From the NCBI GenBank assembly GCA_031374415.1, contig JANMGB010000259.1:7711-71710 (forward strand): a DNA stretch of 64,000 nucleotides, written 5' to 3'. Numbering within the stretch: the first letter of the stretch is position 1; each line of letters opens with the position of its first letter. Below are positions 8,741 through 17,778 of the stretch, in pieces. The position numbers and the translations under genes were made by a program. This DNA comes from CANHBY01 sp031374415 (GTDB lineage Bacteria; Pseudomonadota; Gammaproteobacteria; Burkholderiales; Burkholderiaceae_C). Below the pieces are notes generated by a model. That model was not told the DNA's origin, searched no databases, and saw nothing but the letters and a program-made list of their open reading frames with translations.

Positions 8741-9234
8741 TGAGCGCGGTCGGGGTTCAGGCGCCTAAGTTGTGGCGCCGAATGGCTTGTTTTCTCTATG
8801 AGGGGATGATGCTTTTCGGCTTGGGCCTCATTCCAGGTGCGGTCGGCGCAGGGCTTAAAGCCATTTTCGAGCTCAGCTTTGCGTCCGAGATCGAAGCCGG
8901 GCTCAGGGTGTTGACTTTCGCTGTATATGCCGTTTACTTTACCTGGTGTTGGTCTCGACGGGGTCAAACCCTGCCGATGCAAACCTGGCACATTCAAGTC
9001 GTGACATTGCAGGGCCAGTTACTCACACAAAAGCAAGCCTTTTTGCGCTTCCTGGCGTGTTGGATTTGGATCGCGCCCAGCGCCCTCATTTGTCTGGTGG
9101 CCGGATTCAACCGCTGGCAAGCGATCGCTTGTGTGCTGCTTGGCTTTGGGGTCTATGCGACCCTTTCCCTCCTGCACCCCCAGAGACAGTTTTGGCATGA
9201 CGCATGGTGCGGTACCCAGCTGATTTCAAAATAG
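8737..9234 (+). CDS. RDD family membrane protein
   Basis: A 165-residue integral membrane protein with about four hydrophobic segments. The family's typical start is visible (APKLWRRMACFLYEGMMLFGLGL, where the usual RDD is replaced), along with the mid-protein GQTLPMQTWHIQVV stretch and the C-terminal QFWHDAWCGTQLI, typical of RDD proteins. RDD proteins are of uncertain transport-related function. It overlaps the DUF3106 gene by four bases and is followed by dgkA after 10 bases, so translation is probably coupled along the row. Confidence 0.8.
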   Translation: MMSAVGVQAPKLWRRMACFLYEGMMLFGLGLIPGAVGAGLKAIFELSFASEIEAGLRVLTFAVYAVYFTWCWSRRGQTLPMQTWHIQVVTLQGQLLTQKQAFLRFLACWIWIAPSALICLVAGFNRWQAIACVLLGFGVYATLSLLHPQRQFWHDAWCGTQLISK

Positions 9235-9244
9235 TCGTGTCATT

Positions 9245-9631
9245 TTGAAGCAAACACACCCCCATCAAAAAAGATCAGGCTTGGACCGCCTGGTACATGC
9301 CGCCAGGTATTCGCTGCAGGGCCTGCGGGCCGCTTATCAGAATGAGAAAGCCTTCCGGCTTGAGGTTTGGTTGGCCCTCGTCATGATTCCCACCGCGTTT
9401 TGGCTGGGTCACGGTTGGGTGGAGGTGGCCCTGCTGGCTGGCTCGGTGATTGCCGTGATGGCGGCAGAGTTGCTGAACTCGGCCATTGAAGCGGTTGTGG
9501 ATCGCATCTCGCTCGATTTGCATGATCTGTCGAAGCGGGCCAAAGACCTGGGCAGCGCCTGCGTTCTCATGTGCGTGATCTTGACCGTAGGCATTTGGAC
9601 GGCAGCACTGGTCTCGCGCTTCACGCCCTGA
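9245..9631 (+). CDS. dgkA: diacylglycerol kinase (prokaryotic type)
   Basis: DgkA phosphorylates diacylglycerol released by membrane-derived glucan or lipopolysaccharide modification, returning phosphatidic acid to phospholipid synthesis. The 128-residue product has three transmembrane helices and the catalytic signature AAELLNSAIEAVVDRIS (E-x-L-N-(T/S)-A-I-E). The start is a TTG at 9245; KQTHPHQKRSGLDRLVHAARYSLQGLRAAYQNEKAFR precedes helix 1. It closes the plus-strand row and converges on glnB. Confidence 0.93.
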   Translation: MKQTHPHQKRSGLDRLVHAARYSLQGLRAAYQNEKAFRLEVWLALVMIPTAFWLGHGWVEVALLAGSVIAVMAAELLNSAIEAVVDRISLDLHDLSKRAKDLGSACVLMCVILTVGIWTAALVSRFTP

Positions 9632-9647
9632 ATGTACCCACGATAGA

Positions 9648-9986
9648 TCAAACGGCGGCGTCGTCTGTCTCGCCGGTCCGGATGCGAATGACCTGTTCGA
9701 TCGCTGTGACGAAAATCTTCCCATCGCCAATTTTGCCTGTCTTAGCAGCCTTGACGATACCGTCTATGCAGCGTTCGACATCGGCATCTTTCACGGCCAC
9801 CTCGACTTTGACTTTCGGCAGAAAATCAACGACGTACTCGGCCCCACGGTATAACTCGGTGTGCCCCTTCTGACGACCAAAGCCCTTGACTTCTGTCACC
9901 GTCAAGCCGGTGACACCGATGTCTGCCAGAGCCTCGCGAACTTCTTCTAGCCTGAATGGCTTCACAATCGCAGTAATGAGCTTCAT
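9648..9986 (-). CDS. glnB: nitrogen regulatory protein P-II
   Basis: The 112-residue trimeric signal protein senses 2-oxoglutarate and ATP/ADP and controls GlnE/NtrB-type partners. The start at 9986 gives MKLITAIVKPFRLEEVREAL. The T-loop (residues about 37-55) contains the uridylylation site Tyr51 in YRGAEYVVDFLPK, and the C-terminal ATP-binding stretch GKIGDGKIFV is intact. GlnB versus GlnK cannot be settled by sequence alone; there is no amtB next to it, which favours GlnB. Its 5' end overlaps the most upstream start of the divergent acyltransferase gene. Confidence 0.93.
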   Translation of the reverse strand: MKLITAIVKPFRLEEVREALADIGVTGLTVTEVKGFGRQKGHTELYRGAEYVVDFLPKVKVEVAVKDADVERCIDGIVKAAKTGKIGDGKIFVTAIEQVIRIRTGETDDAAV

Positions 9987-11190
9987 TGCAAACTCCCAAG
10001 GTGCTGAAAAAGCGGTCACAAGTGTGGATGATTATGTCATTCGATTGCACACGGATCTGAATGACATTCGGCCTGAGACGTGGGATGAGTTGCTTCGCGC
10101 ACGCGCCTCGAGCACACCCTTCATGTCTCACGCTTACTTGCTGACACTGGGAGCCACTGGGTGCGCGACCGCACACACAGGTTGGCAACTGGTCGCGCTG
10201 GGACTCTATCAAGGGGAATCTCTCCGGGCTGCCTGTGTTCTGTATGTCAAAAGCCACTCATATGGTGAATACGTGTTTGACTGGGCCTGGGCCGATGCCT
10301 ATCAACGGCACGGTCTGCGGTATTACCCCAAATTGCTTAGCGCGGTACCCTTCACCCCGGTGACGGGGCCGCGATTGTTGGGATCGCCCGCTGCTCGCGC
10401 CGTTCTACTCAAAGGAATTGAGTCGCTTGCACGCCAACAGGGGTTGTCTTCGGCGCACATTTTGTTCATGGATGCCGAAGACCAAGCCACTGCCCGCGAG
10501 GCGGGCTGGTTGATGCGACAGACCATTCAGTTCCATTGGCAAAACAGATGCCCGACGCCCTACCAAAGTTTCGATGATTTTTTGGGCAGCTTGCACCGCG
10601 ACAAGCGAAAGAAAATTCTTCAGGAACGCCGGCGTGTAGCGGCCTCAGGCATCCAGTTTCGGGTGTTGCGCGGCCTTGATATCGATCCGACCACGTGGGA
10701 CTTTTTTTACAGCTGCTACACCCAGACCTATCGGGAGCACGGCTCGACGCCTTACCTCACTGCGGAGTTCTTCGCGGCTATCAGGCAGCAGTTGCCGCAG
10801 AACTGGCTCATGTTCATCGCCAGCCTGAATGACACACCCATCGCCGCATCACTGGTGGGCATCGATGAGGAAAAGCGTGCTGCCTTCGGCCGATATTGGG
10901 GCAGCACGGCGGATGTGTCGTGCCTGCACTTTGAAGCTTGCTACTACCAGCCGCTGGCGTGGTGTATTGAGCATGGCTTTGAGCGGTTCGAGGGCGGCGC
11001 TCAGGGAGAGCACAAGATGGCCCGTGGTTTGATGCCGGTGGCCACGTGGTCCGCGCATTGGCTCGCGCACCCGGAGTTTGCAAAAGCCATCTCCGAGCAC
11101 TTGACTCACGAGGGCGAATGGGTTGCTGAGCACCTGCAAGGACTGCGCACACGTCAGCCCTTCAAACACCCGCCCCAAAATGATGACTAG
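9976..11190 (+). CDS. COG3146-type GNAT/FemAB-like acyltransferase
   Basis: About 404 residues with the look of the COG3146 (DUF482) family of GNAT-fold proteins, distant from FemAB peptidoglycan transferases: ASSTPFMSHAYLLTLGATGC near the N-terminus, YVFDWAWADAYQRHGLRYYPKLLSAVPFTPVTGPRLL in the middle, and a C-terminal YQPLAWCIEHGFERFEGGAQGEHKMARG. The substrate is unknown. Two starts are possible: ATG 9976, which overlaps the glnB start codon on the other strand, or GTG 10024 (VDDYVIRLHTDL), which would leave 37 bases between the divergent genes; the second avoids the overlap. The gene ends in CTAG shared with the stop of ppa. Confidence 0.82.
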   Translation: MSFIANSQGAEKAVTSVDDYVIRLHTDLNDIRPETWDELLRARASSTPFMSHAYLLTLGATGCATAHTGWQLVALGLYQGESLRAACVLYVKSHSYGEYVFDWAWADAYQRHGLRYYPKLLSAVPFTPVTGPRLLGSPAARAVLLKGIESLARQQGLSSAHILFMDAEDQATAREAGWLMRQTIQFHWQNRCPTPYQSFDDFLGSLHRDKRKKILQERRRVAASGIQFRVLRGLDIDPTTWDFFYSCYTQTYREHGSTPYLTAEFFAAIRQQLPQNWLMFIASLNDTPIAASLVGIDEEKRAAFGRYWGSTADVSCLHFEACYYQPLAWCIEHGFERFEGGAQGEHKMARGLMPVATWSAHWLAHPEFAKAISEHLTHEGEWVAEHLQGLRTRQPFKHPPQNDD

Positions 11191-11717
11191 CTCTTGAGGT
11201 AAGCAGCGATGCCCTTGCTGATCTCTGCGCGCGCCGCGTCTGGGCCCTCCCAGCCTTTGACCTTGACCCACTTACCCTTCTCCAGGTCTTTGTAATGCTC
11301 AAAGAAGTGCTGGATTTGATTGAGGCGCAACTCGTGAAGGTCTTCGGGCTTTTGCCAGCTGGTGTAGATGGGCAAAATTTTGTCGATGGGAACCGCTAAA
11401 AGCTTGGCGTCACCGCCAGCCTCGTCGTCCATGTTCAACATGCCAATCGGTCGGCAGGTCACCACCACGCCAGGCGCCAGAGGAAATGGCGTGATCACCA
11501 ATACGTCGACTGGATCGCCGTCGTCGGCCAGAGTTTGGGGCACGTAGCCGTAGTTGCAGGGGTAGTGCATGGCGGTGCTCATAAACCGATCAACGAACAT
11601 GGCGCCAGTTTCTTTGTCAACCTCATACTTGATGGGATCCGCATTCATTGGGATCTCAATGATCACGTTGAATTGATCAGGTGCATTTTTTCCAGGGGTA
11701 ACGTTGTGAAGGCTCAT
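11187..11717 (-). CDS. ppa: inorganic pyrophosphatase, soluble family I
   Basis: Ppa hydrolyses cytoplasmic pyrophosphate and so pulls biosynthetic reactions forward. The 176-residue product matches the family I bacterial length and shows the conserved NVIIEIPMNADPIKYEVDKETG, YPCNYGYVPQT, DGDPVDVLV (metal-binding aspartates) and KDLEKGKWVKV. The ATG at 11717 is chosen since the in-frame extension upstream translates the hppA promoter region. It is divergent from hppA, which encodes a membrane pyrophosphatase acting on the same substrate. Confidence 0.96.
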   Translation of the reverse strand: MSLHNVTPGKNAPDQFNVIIEIPMNADPIKYEVDKETGAMFVDRFMSTAMHYPCNYGYVPQTLADDGDPVDVLVITPFPLAPGVVVTCRPIGMLNMDDEAGGDAKLLAVPIDKILPIYTSWQKPEDLHELRLNQIQHFFEHYKDLEKGKWVKVKGWEGPDAARAEISKGIAAYLKS

Positions 11718-11898
11718 GGGTGCATGTGAAGTGAGGATAAACCCCGATCTTATATGGCCCGGCTGACAACAGGGTTGGCCGGTTTGCCAGGGGAGTGGGC
11801 TTCCCGTAGCATGGGTTCGACTGAGGCCGAGTAACCGCCGCCACGGCTCGCCGTGTGCGGTCACAGGGTCAGCCCCCTTAACTGGAAGGAGCCGAACC

Positions 11899-13947
11899 TT
11901 GATCTCCACTCAGCAAGCACTCTATGGTGTCGCAGCATGTGGTGTGGCCGCCGTTGTGTACGGGTTCGCTCAGCGCGCTTGGATTTTGCGCCAAAGCATG
12001 GGTAGCGCGAGAATGCAAGTGATCGCCCTCGCGATACAGCAAGGCGCTGCAGCGTATTTGTCTCGGCAGTACAAGACGATTGCCGTCGTGGGTTTGATCC
12101 TGGCAGGTTTGTTGGCCGTCTTCATCGGCGGCCTCACTGCGGGGGGTTTTGTGGTGGGGGCGGTGTTGTCGGGTGCTTGCGGCTTCATCGGGATGAACGT
12201 CTCTGTACAGGCGAATGTGCGAACCACCCAAGCGGCCACCCAGGGTCTTGCGCCCGCCTTTTTGCTTGCCTTCAGGGGCGGTGCCATCACGGGCATGCTG
12301 GTGGTTGGCTTGGGATTGCTGGGCGTGACATTGTTGTTCTTCGCCCTGACAAAAGGGGGATCAGTACTCGGCGCCAGCCAAGAAGCTCTGCGACCTTTGT
12401 TGGGGTTCGCCTTTGGGGCCTCTCTCATTTCAATTTTTGCAAGACTGGGTGGAGGGATTTTCACCAAAGGTGCGGATGTGGGTGCCGACCTGGTCGGCAA
12501 GGTCGAGGCAGGCATTCCCGAGGATGACCCCAGGAATCCGGCGGTGATTGCCGACAATGTGGGTGATAACGTCGGCGACTGCGCAGGCATGGCTGCCGAT
12601 CTGTTTGAAACTTATGCGGTCACCCTGATTGCCACCATGACCTTGGGCGCGTCACTCGTTGCCACGGCCCCGCTGGCTGCCGCAACCTACCCGCTGATGC
12701 TCGGTGGGTTTTCCATCCTGGCCTCGATGCTTGGATGCCACTTTGTGAGAGCCTCAGAGGGCATGACGAATGTGATGCCGGCACTGTACAGAGGCCTGCT
12801 CGTTGCGGGGGGGGTTTCGCTGGCTGGATTTTTCGTGATCACGCAATTTGCGATGCCCGACGATGCCCTCGGCGCACATACCCAGTGGCGATTGTTCGGT
12901 GCCTGCGCGGTGGGCTTGGTGCTGACGGGCGCCTTGGTGTGGATCACGGAGTACTACACCGGAACGGGTTACGCACCCGTTCAGCACATTGCCCAAGCAT
13001 CAACGACAGGACATGGAACCAATGTCATTGCCGGTCTGGGTGTCTCAATGCGTGCCACTGCCTGGCCAGTCGCGTTTGTGTGTGTCGCCATTGCGACCGC
13101 ACACCAACTTGCCGGGCTGTATGGCGTCGCAGTGGCGGCCACCGCGATGTTGAGCATGGCGGGCATTGTGGTGGCTCTGGATGCTTACGGCCCCATTACA
13201 GACAACGCAGGAGGCATCGCGGAAATGGCGGAGTTGCCTCAGAGCGTTCGCGATGTCACCGACCCCCTTGATGCTGTGGGCAACACCACCAAAGCGATTA
13301 CGAAGGGATACGCGATCGGCTCAGCGGGCTTGGCTGCCTTGGTCTTGTTTGCGGACTACACCCACGCCCTGGAGGCCCAAGGCACTCATGTGGCCTTCGA
13401 CTTGTCAAATCACATGGTGATCATCGGCCTGTTCATTGGGGGCATGATCCCCTACCTTTTCGGTGCAATGGCCATGGATGCCGTCGGGCGCGCGGCCGGT
13501 GCCGTGGTAGTGGAGGTGCGTCGTCAGTTTCGCGAAATCCCAGGAATCATGGACGGCAGCCACACACCAGAATACGGACGCGCCGTGGACATGCTCACGA
13601 CGGCCGCCATCAAAGAAATGATCGTTCCCGGCTTATTGCCGGTGGTGGCACCCGTGGCTGTCGGATTGTTGCTGGGTCCGAGCGCCTTGGGAGGCTTGCT
13701 CATGGGGACCATCGTGACGGGCTTGTTCGTGGCGCTGTCGATGTGCACAGGGGGTGGCGCCTGGGACAATGCCAAAAAATACATCGAAGAGGGGCATCAT
13801 GGCGGTAAAGGATCAGATGCCCATAAAGCAGCCGTGACAGGTGACACGGTGGGCGACCCCTACAAAGACACCGCAGGGCCTGCCATCAACCCGTTGATCA
13901 AGATCATCAACATCGTCGCGCTCTTGCTCGTGCCTCTCATAAGTTGA
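11899..13947 (+). CDS. hppA: proton-translocating membrane pyrophosphatase, K+-independent type
   Basis: This 682-residue protein couples pyrophosphate hydrolysis to H+ pumping across the cytoplasmic membrane. It has the multi-helix pattern expected (about 16 helices) and the catalytic signature TKGADVGADLVGKVEAGI followed by NPAVIADNVGDNVGDCAGMAADLFE, plus the second acidic cluster YGPITDNAGGIAEMA and a C-terminal GDTVGDPYKDTAGPAINP. At the key site the sequence reads GNTTKAITKGYAIGS; Lys in place of Ala there is the mark of K+-independent enzymes. The start is a TTG at 11899 with AAGGAG eight bases ahead. Confidence 0.96.
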   Translation: MISTQQALYGVAACGVAAVVYGFAQRAWILRQSMGSARMQVIALAIQQGAAAYLSRQYKTIAVVGLILAGLLAVFIGGLTAGGFVVGAVLSGACGFIGMNVSVQANVRTTQAATQGLAPAFLLAFRGGAITGMLVVGLGLLGVTLLFFALTKGGSVLGASQEALRPLLGFAFGASLISIFARLGGGIFTKGADVGADLVGKVEAGIPEDDPRNPAVIADNVGDNVGDCAGMAADLFETYAVTLIATMTLGASLVATAPLAAATYPLMLGGFSILASMLGCHFVRASEGMTNVMPALYRGLLVAGGVSLAGFFVITQFAMPDDALGAHTQWRLFGACAVGLVLTGALVWITEYYTGTGYAPVQHIAQASTTGHGTNVIAGLGVSMRATAWPVAFVCVAIATAHQLAGLYGVAVAATAMLSMAGIVVALDAYGPITDNAGGIAEMAELPQSVRDVTDPLDAVGNTTKAITKGYAIGSAGLAALVLFADYTHALEAQGTHVAFDLSNHMVIIGLFIGGMIPYLFGAMAMDAVGRAAGAVVVEVRRQFREIPGIMDGSHTPEYGRAVDMLTTAAIKEMIVPGLLPVVAPVAVGLLLGPSALGGLLMGTIVTGLFVALSMCTGGGAWDNAKKYIEEGHHGGKGSDAHKAAVTGDTVGDPYKDTAGPAINPLIKIINIVALLLVPLIS

Positions 13948-14054
13948 GGCTCGGGCATCGAGGAAGTGTCTGACAAACAACTCGTTACACGCATTTTCGC
14001 CAATCCGCGAAAATTTCCACAGTTTGGGCGTGCTTCACTCAAAGAAAACCGTGC

Positions 14055-14076
14055 CCGCGGCTTGAAACAGCCGCGG
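14055..14076. repeat. 8-bp stem-loop behind hppA
   Basis: CCGCGGCT and AGCCGCGG (14055-14062, 14069-14076) form a perfect stem with a 6-base loop, about 110 bases after the hppA stop. No T-run follows on either strand, so it is not a clear terminator; it may be part of the leader of the small gene at 14176. Confidence 0.45.
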
Positions 14077-14175
14077 AGAAAAATTTCTTGCATCGCGGTC
14101 ATCCGTTCAATCAGAACCTGCGTTGTTAGGCCAGGTCCATTGATTCCCCAAGTGAACGGTATGAAGGCTTCGGTC

Positions 14176-14337
14176 ATGAAAAATTTGAGCAATGCCCACC
14201 AGGCTCCCAAAACTTCGCCCCAGCAGTTTGACTGGGCTCAGGACAAAGGCAGCAAGTTGGAGCCGTTCTACATCGCGGCCATCGGCAGTGACCGACGCAG
14301 CTTGGCTCGAGCCATTAAGTTTGATCAGCGCCGCTGA
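14176..14337 (+). CDS. small basic protein of unknown function
   Basis: A 53-residue product, not recognised. It starts at ATG 14176 with AAGG eight bases upstream; another in-frame ATG lies at 14161. It is rich in Ser, Gln and Arg, has no hydrophobic segment, and carries a patterned C-terminal part (SKLEPFYIAAIGSDRRSLARA) that looks like a folded or binding element rather than random translation. A strong intrinsic terminator follows 41 bases after its stop, which supports a separate short transcript. It could also be a structured RNA whose apparent frame is incidental. Confidence 0.5.
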   Translation: MKNLSNAHQAPKTSPQQFDWAQDKGSKLEPFYIAAIGSDRRSLARAIKFDQRR

Positions 14338-14378
14338 CCCTGTCTCTCGGCAGAACTTTGTTACCTTCAACTTTTCGG

Positions 14379-14406
14379 TAAGGTGCCACGCGGCACCTTA
14401 TTTTTT
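14379..14406 (+). terminator. intrinsic terminator after the small gene
   Basis: TAAGGTGCC (14379-14387) and GGCACCTTA (14392-14400) form a perfect 9-bp stem around the loop ACGC and are followed directly by TTTTTT. This is a textbook plus-strand terminator and closes the transcript of the 14176-14337 gene, possibly also of hppA. Confidence 0.88.
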
Positions 14407-14516
14407 GGGCTGGCCAAACGCGTGGGATTTGGTTTTAGGTCGCCACAGAACAGCGTGACTTCGGGTTCTGCTCGACGCGGTCATATATCCTCCGCGATTC
14501 ACTCTTCACCTCTGCA

Positions 14517-16562
14517 ATGAACCCGACTGTTCTCAAGAGCTTGTTCGCAGGCACCATCTTCAGCAGTGCATTTTTGTTGTTCCTTGTTCAACCCTTGATT
14601 GCCAAGCAAATTTTGCCTTGGTTTGGCGGATCGGCCGCGGTGTGGTCGATTTGCATGGTGTTTTTTCAGGTGATTTTGCTGGCCGGCTACGCCTACTCTG
14701 ACTGGATCACGCGATTGGCGGCTCGTACTCAGGCCAAAGTCCATGTCGGGCTGCTGTTGGGGAGTTTGTTTTTTTTGCCGGTTGTCACGAACGCGCGCTG
14801 GAAGCCCAGCGGAACAGAGGATCCCACGATTTGGATTTTGGGGCTGCTTCTGACAACGATTGGCTTGCCGTATTTTTTGCTGTCGACCACGGGGCCTTTG
14901 GTGCAATCGTGGCTCGCACGGACCCCTTGGGGCGCTCAGGTTTACCGCTATTTTTCGCTCTCGAACCTGGCGTCGTTGGCCTCGTTGCTGGCCTACCCCG
15001 TATTGATTGAGCCGCGGACTGCCCTGCTCCAACAGGCCTTGGGGTGGTCGTATGGGTACGCTGTTTTTGTGGCGCTGTGCGCTTGTGCCAGCTTTTATGC
15101 GGCGCGGCAGTCTCAAGCGCAATCGGCGGCTGCACCCACTGCGCCCGCGCCCAACAAGACAGAGACGGTGAACTCACCTGCGCCCACCTGGGGGACGCAT
15201 CTGATGTGGCTGGCGTTGCCGGCCTTGGGCTCGTGGTTGCTGCTGGCAATCACCAATCACATCACGCAAAACGTTGCAGCGATTCCTTTTTTGTGGGTCT
15301 TGCCGCTGTCTGTTTATTTGTTTTCTTTTGTGCTGACGTTTGAAAGTGACCGTTGGTATCGGCGCGGTATTGCCTTACCAGCCACGGCCATCGTTTTGGC
15401 ACTGTGTGCATTCGGCCTTCAAGACAGCATTGGCTCAGATGTCAAAACTGCGCTGCCGATCTATGTGGTTGGACTGTTTGTGTTGTGCATGTTTTTGCAT
15501 GGTGAGATGGCGCGCATCCGGCCGGGACCACGGTACCTGACTCGGTTTTACTTGATGCTGTCGCTCGGCGGTGCGCTGGGTGGCGTGAGCGTGGGATTGA
15601 TCGCCCCCCAGGTATTGCCTGCTTACTATGAGTTGGGGATTGGTTTGGCGCTCACGGCGCTGCTGGGTATTGCTGTGCTGCGGCCCGCTCGCATGCTCAT
15701 GGCGGGCAGCCTGCTTTTGACGACTTTGTGTGTGTTTTACCTGGTCGTGCAAGTACGGGCGGATAGGCATGATGCCCGACAGATGATGCGGAATTTCTAT
15801 GGCACGCTGATTTCTTTGGACAGCATAGATACAAAGCATCCCGCCAACAGCGTGCGCCAGCTTTATCACGGGTCGGTCAAGCACGGGGAGCAGTATCTCT
15901 CTGTAGAACGTCGACGCGAACCCACCACGTATTACGGTGCCACATCCGGTGTGGGCCGCGCCTTGACCACCGCCCCCGCAGGCGCACGCAAGGTCGGCCT
16001 GATCGGCTTGGGGGCAGGAACGCTTGCGAGCTACGGACGAGCCGGTGATGTCTACCGCGTCTATGAGATCAACCCGCAGGTGTTTGATTTGGCTGACAGT
16101 GAGTTCACTTTTTTGAAGGACAGTGCGGCACGCATTGATCGAGTCTTGGGCGATGCCCGCCTGGCGATGGAAAGGGAGGCGCCTCAAGACTTCGATGTGT
16201 TGGCAGTGGATGCATTTTCGGGCGACTCAGTGCCCATCCATCTGATCACGACGGAAGCGATGGATGTTTATATGCGCCATATGAAGCACGATGGTGTCGT
16301 GGCTTTTCATGTGACTAACCGCTTTTTGGCACTGCCGCCTGTGGTGGAGAAGATCGCGCTGGCCAAAGATTTGCATGTGGCTTTTGTGCATGACGATGCC
16401 AAGGACTCTGATCTGCGACGCACAGACTGGGTGCTGGTGAGTCGCAGTGCAGTGCGATTGCAGCACCCCGACATCAAGTCGGTGACCTCAGCCATTGCGC
16501 CGATTCCAGGGCTTAAACCTTGGTCGGATGACTTCAATAACTTGTTTGGGGTGCTGAAGTGA
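14517..16562 (+). CDS. multipass membrane protein fused to a spermidine-synthase-like domain
   Basis: The 681-residue product combines about 13 hydrophobic helices (residues about 8-420) with a C-terminal Rossmann domain of the spermidine synthase family: VGLIGLGAGTLASYGRAGD (nucleotide/decarboxy-SAM-type glycine motif, near residue 490), YEINPQVFDLA, and FDVLAVDAFSGDSVPIHL with the acidic residue expected in the active site. Such fused proteins are common in Proteobacteria and usually of unproven substrate, so spermidine synthesis itself should not be assumed. The 3' end overlaps the convergent P450 gene by 29 bases. The preceding intergenic stretch holds the terminator at 14379-14406. Confidence 0.83.
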   Translation: MNPTVLKSLFAGTIFSSAFLLFLVQPLIAKQILPWFGGSAAVWSICMVFFQVILLAGYAYSDWITRLAARTQAKVHVGLLLGSLFFLPVVTNARWKPSGTEDPTIWILGLLLTTIGLPYFLLSTTGPLVQSWLARTPWGAQVYRYFSLSNLASLASLLAYPVLIEPRTALLQQALGWSYGYAVFVALCACASFYAARQSQAQSAAAPTAPAPNKTETVNSPAPTWGTHLMWLALPALGSWLLLAITNHITQNVAAIPFLWVLPLSVYLFSFVLTFESDRWYRRGIALPATAIVLALCAFGLQDSIGSDVKTALPIYVVGLFVLCMFLHGEMARIRPGPRYLTRFYLMLSLGGALGGVSVGLIAPQVLPAYYELGIGLALTALLGIAVLRPARMLMAGSLLLTTLCVFYLVVQVRADRHDARQMMRNFYGTLISLDSIDTKHPANSVRQLYHGSVKHGEQYLSVERRREPTTYYGATSGVGRALTTAPAGARKVGLIGLGAGTLASYGRAGDVYRVYEINPQVFDLADSEFTFLKDSAARIDRVLGDARLAMEREAPQDFDVLAVDAFSGDSVPIHLITTEAMDVYMRHMKHDGVVAFHVTNRFLALPPVVEKIALAKDLHVAFVHDDAKDSDLRRTDWVLVSRSAVRLQHPDIKSVTSAIAPIPGLKPWSDDFNNLFGVLK

Positions 16563-17778
16563 GATGCTCAGCCGAGCTCTTTGAGAAGCTCAAGGGCAAG
16601 GTTTCCCAGCCTCGGTAGAGCAGGTTGCCGCTCGGCTTGGCAGCCCCAGCCAGGTGGGGTTGCTGGCCGCGTTGTAAGAGGGTGCTCCAGACCGCTTGGG
16701 CTTCGAGGTAGGTGAGCGCAGCGCCAATGCATGCGTGCGGCCCGGTGCCAAATGACAGGTGGGGTGCCTGCCTGCGACTCAGATGCAAGGTGTGCGGGTC
16801 GGTATAGACCTTGGGGTCGCGGTTGGCCGCGCCAACCAAGGGAATGACCAATTCGCCACGCTGGAATGCGTGCCCATGCATTGAAAAGGCCTGTGCCACA
16901 CGGCGGCCTGTGTATTGCACAGGGCTGTCAAAGCGGAGCATTTCACGCATCGCCTGGGGCAACAACTCTGGCTCGTTCTGCATTTGAGCCCAGGCACCGG
17001 GTTGCTTGAGTACGGCATGCATGCCGTTGCCCAGCAAATGGCGCGTGGTTTCATGGCCGGCAAATAGCAACATCACGCATTGGGCTAGCAGCTCTTCTGT
17101 CGAACGAATGTGGCCTTGGGCTTCGGCTTGCAAGAGGATGCCGGTCCAGTCTGCCGGCTGTGTTGCTTGAGGGCGCTGCCGGCGACGCCTGAGCTCGCGT
17201 TGAAAGACTGCCGCCAGGGCGAGCGCGCCGCGTTGAGCACGCAGGCCCAAAGTCAAGTCGGGCGAGGGATGTCCAATGAAGGCTGCAATGTCATCAGACC
17301 AGCTGACGAAGTCGTCAGTTTGAATGTCTTGTAAACCCATGAGGCGCGCGATGACCCTGGCAGGAATGGGGCGTGCGATGGTTTGCATGAAATCAAAGGG
17401 CTGCCCCGCTGGCAGGGCGTCAAGGGCGGCATGGACATCGTCACGAATGTGCTGGCTGAGTGCTTGCCAAGCTGAGGGGTGAAATGCGGGGGCCAACACC
17501 CGGCGCAGGCGAGTGTGGTCAGGCGCGTCAAGAAAAAGCAGTGCACGTGCAAACAGGCGTTGAAACGGCGCCAGCTTTTCTCGGGCGGACTCGTCAGTGT
17601 CGAGCAACCAGCCGCCTGTTCGGCGAGCTGACAGACGCTCGTCTTTGAGCGCAGCAGCCACATCGTCATAGTGACTGAGCAGCCACGCCCCACCGAAAAA
17701 CTCCTCGCTGTATTGAACACGCCCTTGAGCCTGAAGACTGGCGTAGGCGGGGTAAGGATCTGCGGCAGAGAACATCAT
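16534..17778 (-). CDS. cytochrome P450, last gene of the biotin operon
   Basis: A 414-residue soluble P450. All signatures are present: oxygen-binding I-helix AGHETT (residues 240-245), EMLR (ExxR, 279-282) and heme loop FGTGPHACIG with the thiolate Cys350. Its ATG sits in an ATGATG that overlaps the bioD stop, so it is translationally coupled to bioD. Known precedent: Bacillus BioI is a P450 that cleaves long-chain acyl-ACP to pimeloyl-ACP, the precursor used by BioF. The position here suggests a similar job, which is inference; no ferredoxin or reductase gene is adjacent. Confidence 0.93.
   Translation of the reverse strand: MMFSAADPYPAYASLQAQGRVQYSEEFFGGAWLLSHYDDVAAALKDERLSARRTGGWLLDTDESAREKLAPFQRLFARALLFLDAPDHTRLRRVLAPAFHPSAWQALSQHIRDDVHAALDALPAGQPFDFMQTIARPIPARVIARLMGLQDIQTDDFVSWSDDIAAFIGHPSPDLTLGLRAQRGALALAAVFQRELRRRRQRPQATQPADWTGILLQAEAQGHIRSTEELLAQCVMLLFAGHETTRHLLGNGMHAVLKQPGAWAQMQNEPELLPQAMREMLRFDSPVQYTGRRVAQAFSMHGHAFQRGELVIPLVGAANRDPKVYTDPHTLHLSRRQAPHLSFGTGPHACIGAALTYLEAQAVWSTLLQRGQQPHLAGAAKPSGNLLYRGWETLPLSFSKSSAEHLTSAPQTSY

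Noticed and set aside
13966..14160. N-terminal extension of the small gene at 14176
   Set aside because: It translates the leader hairpin; the later ATG has a better ribosome site.
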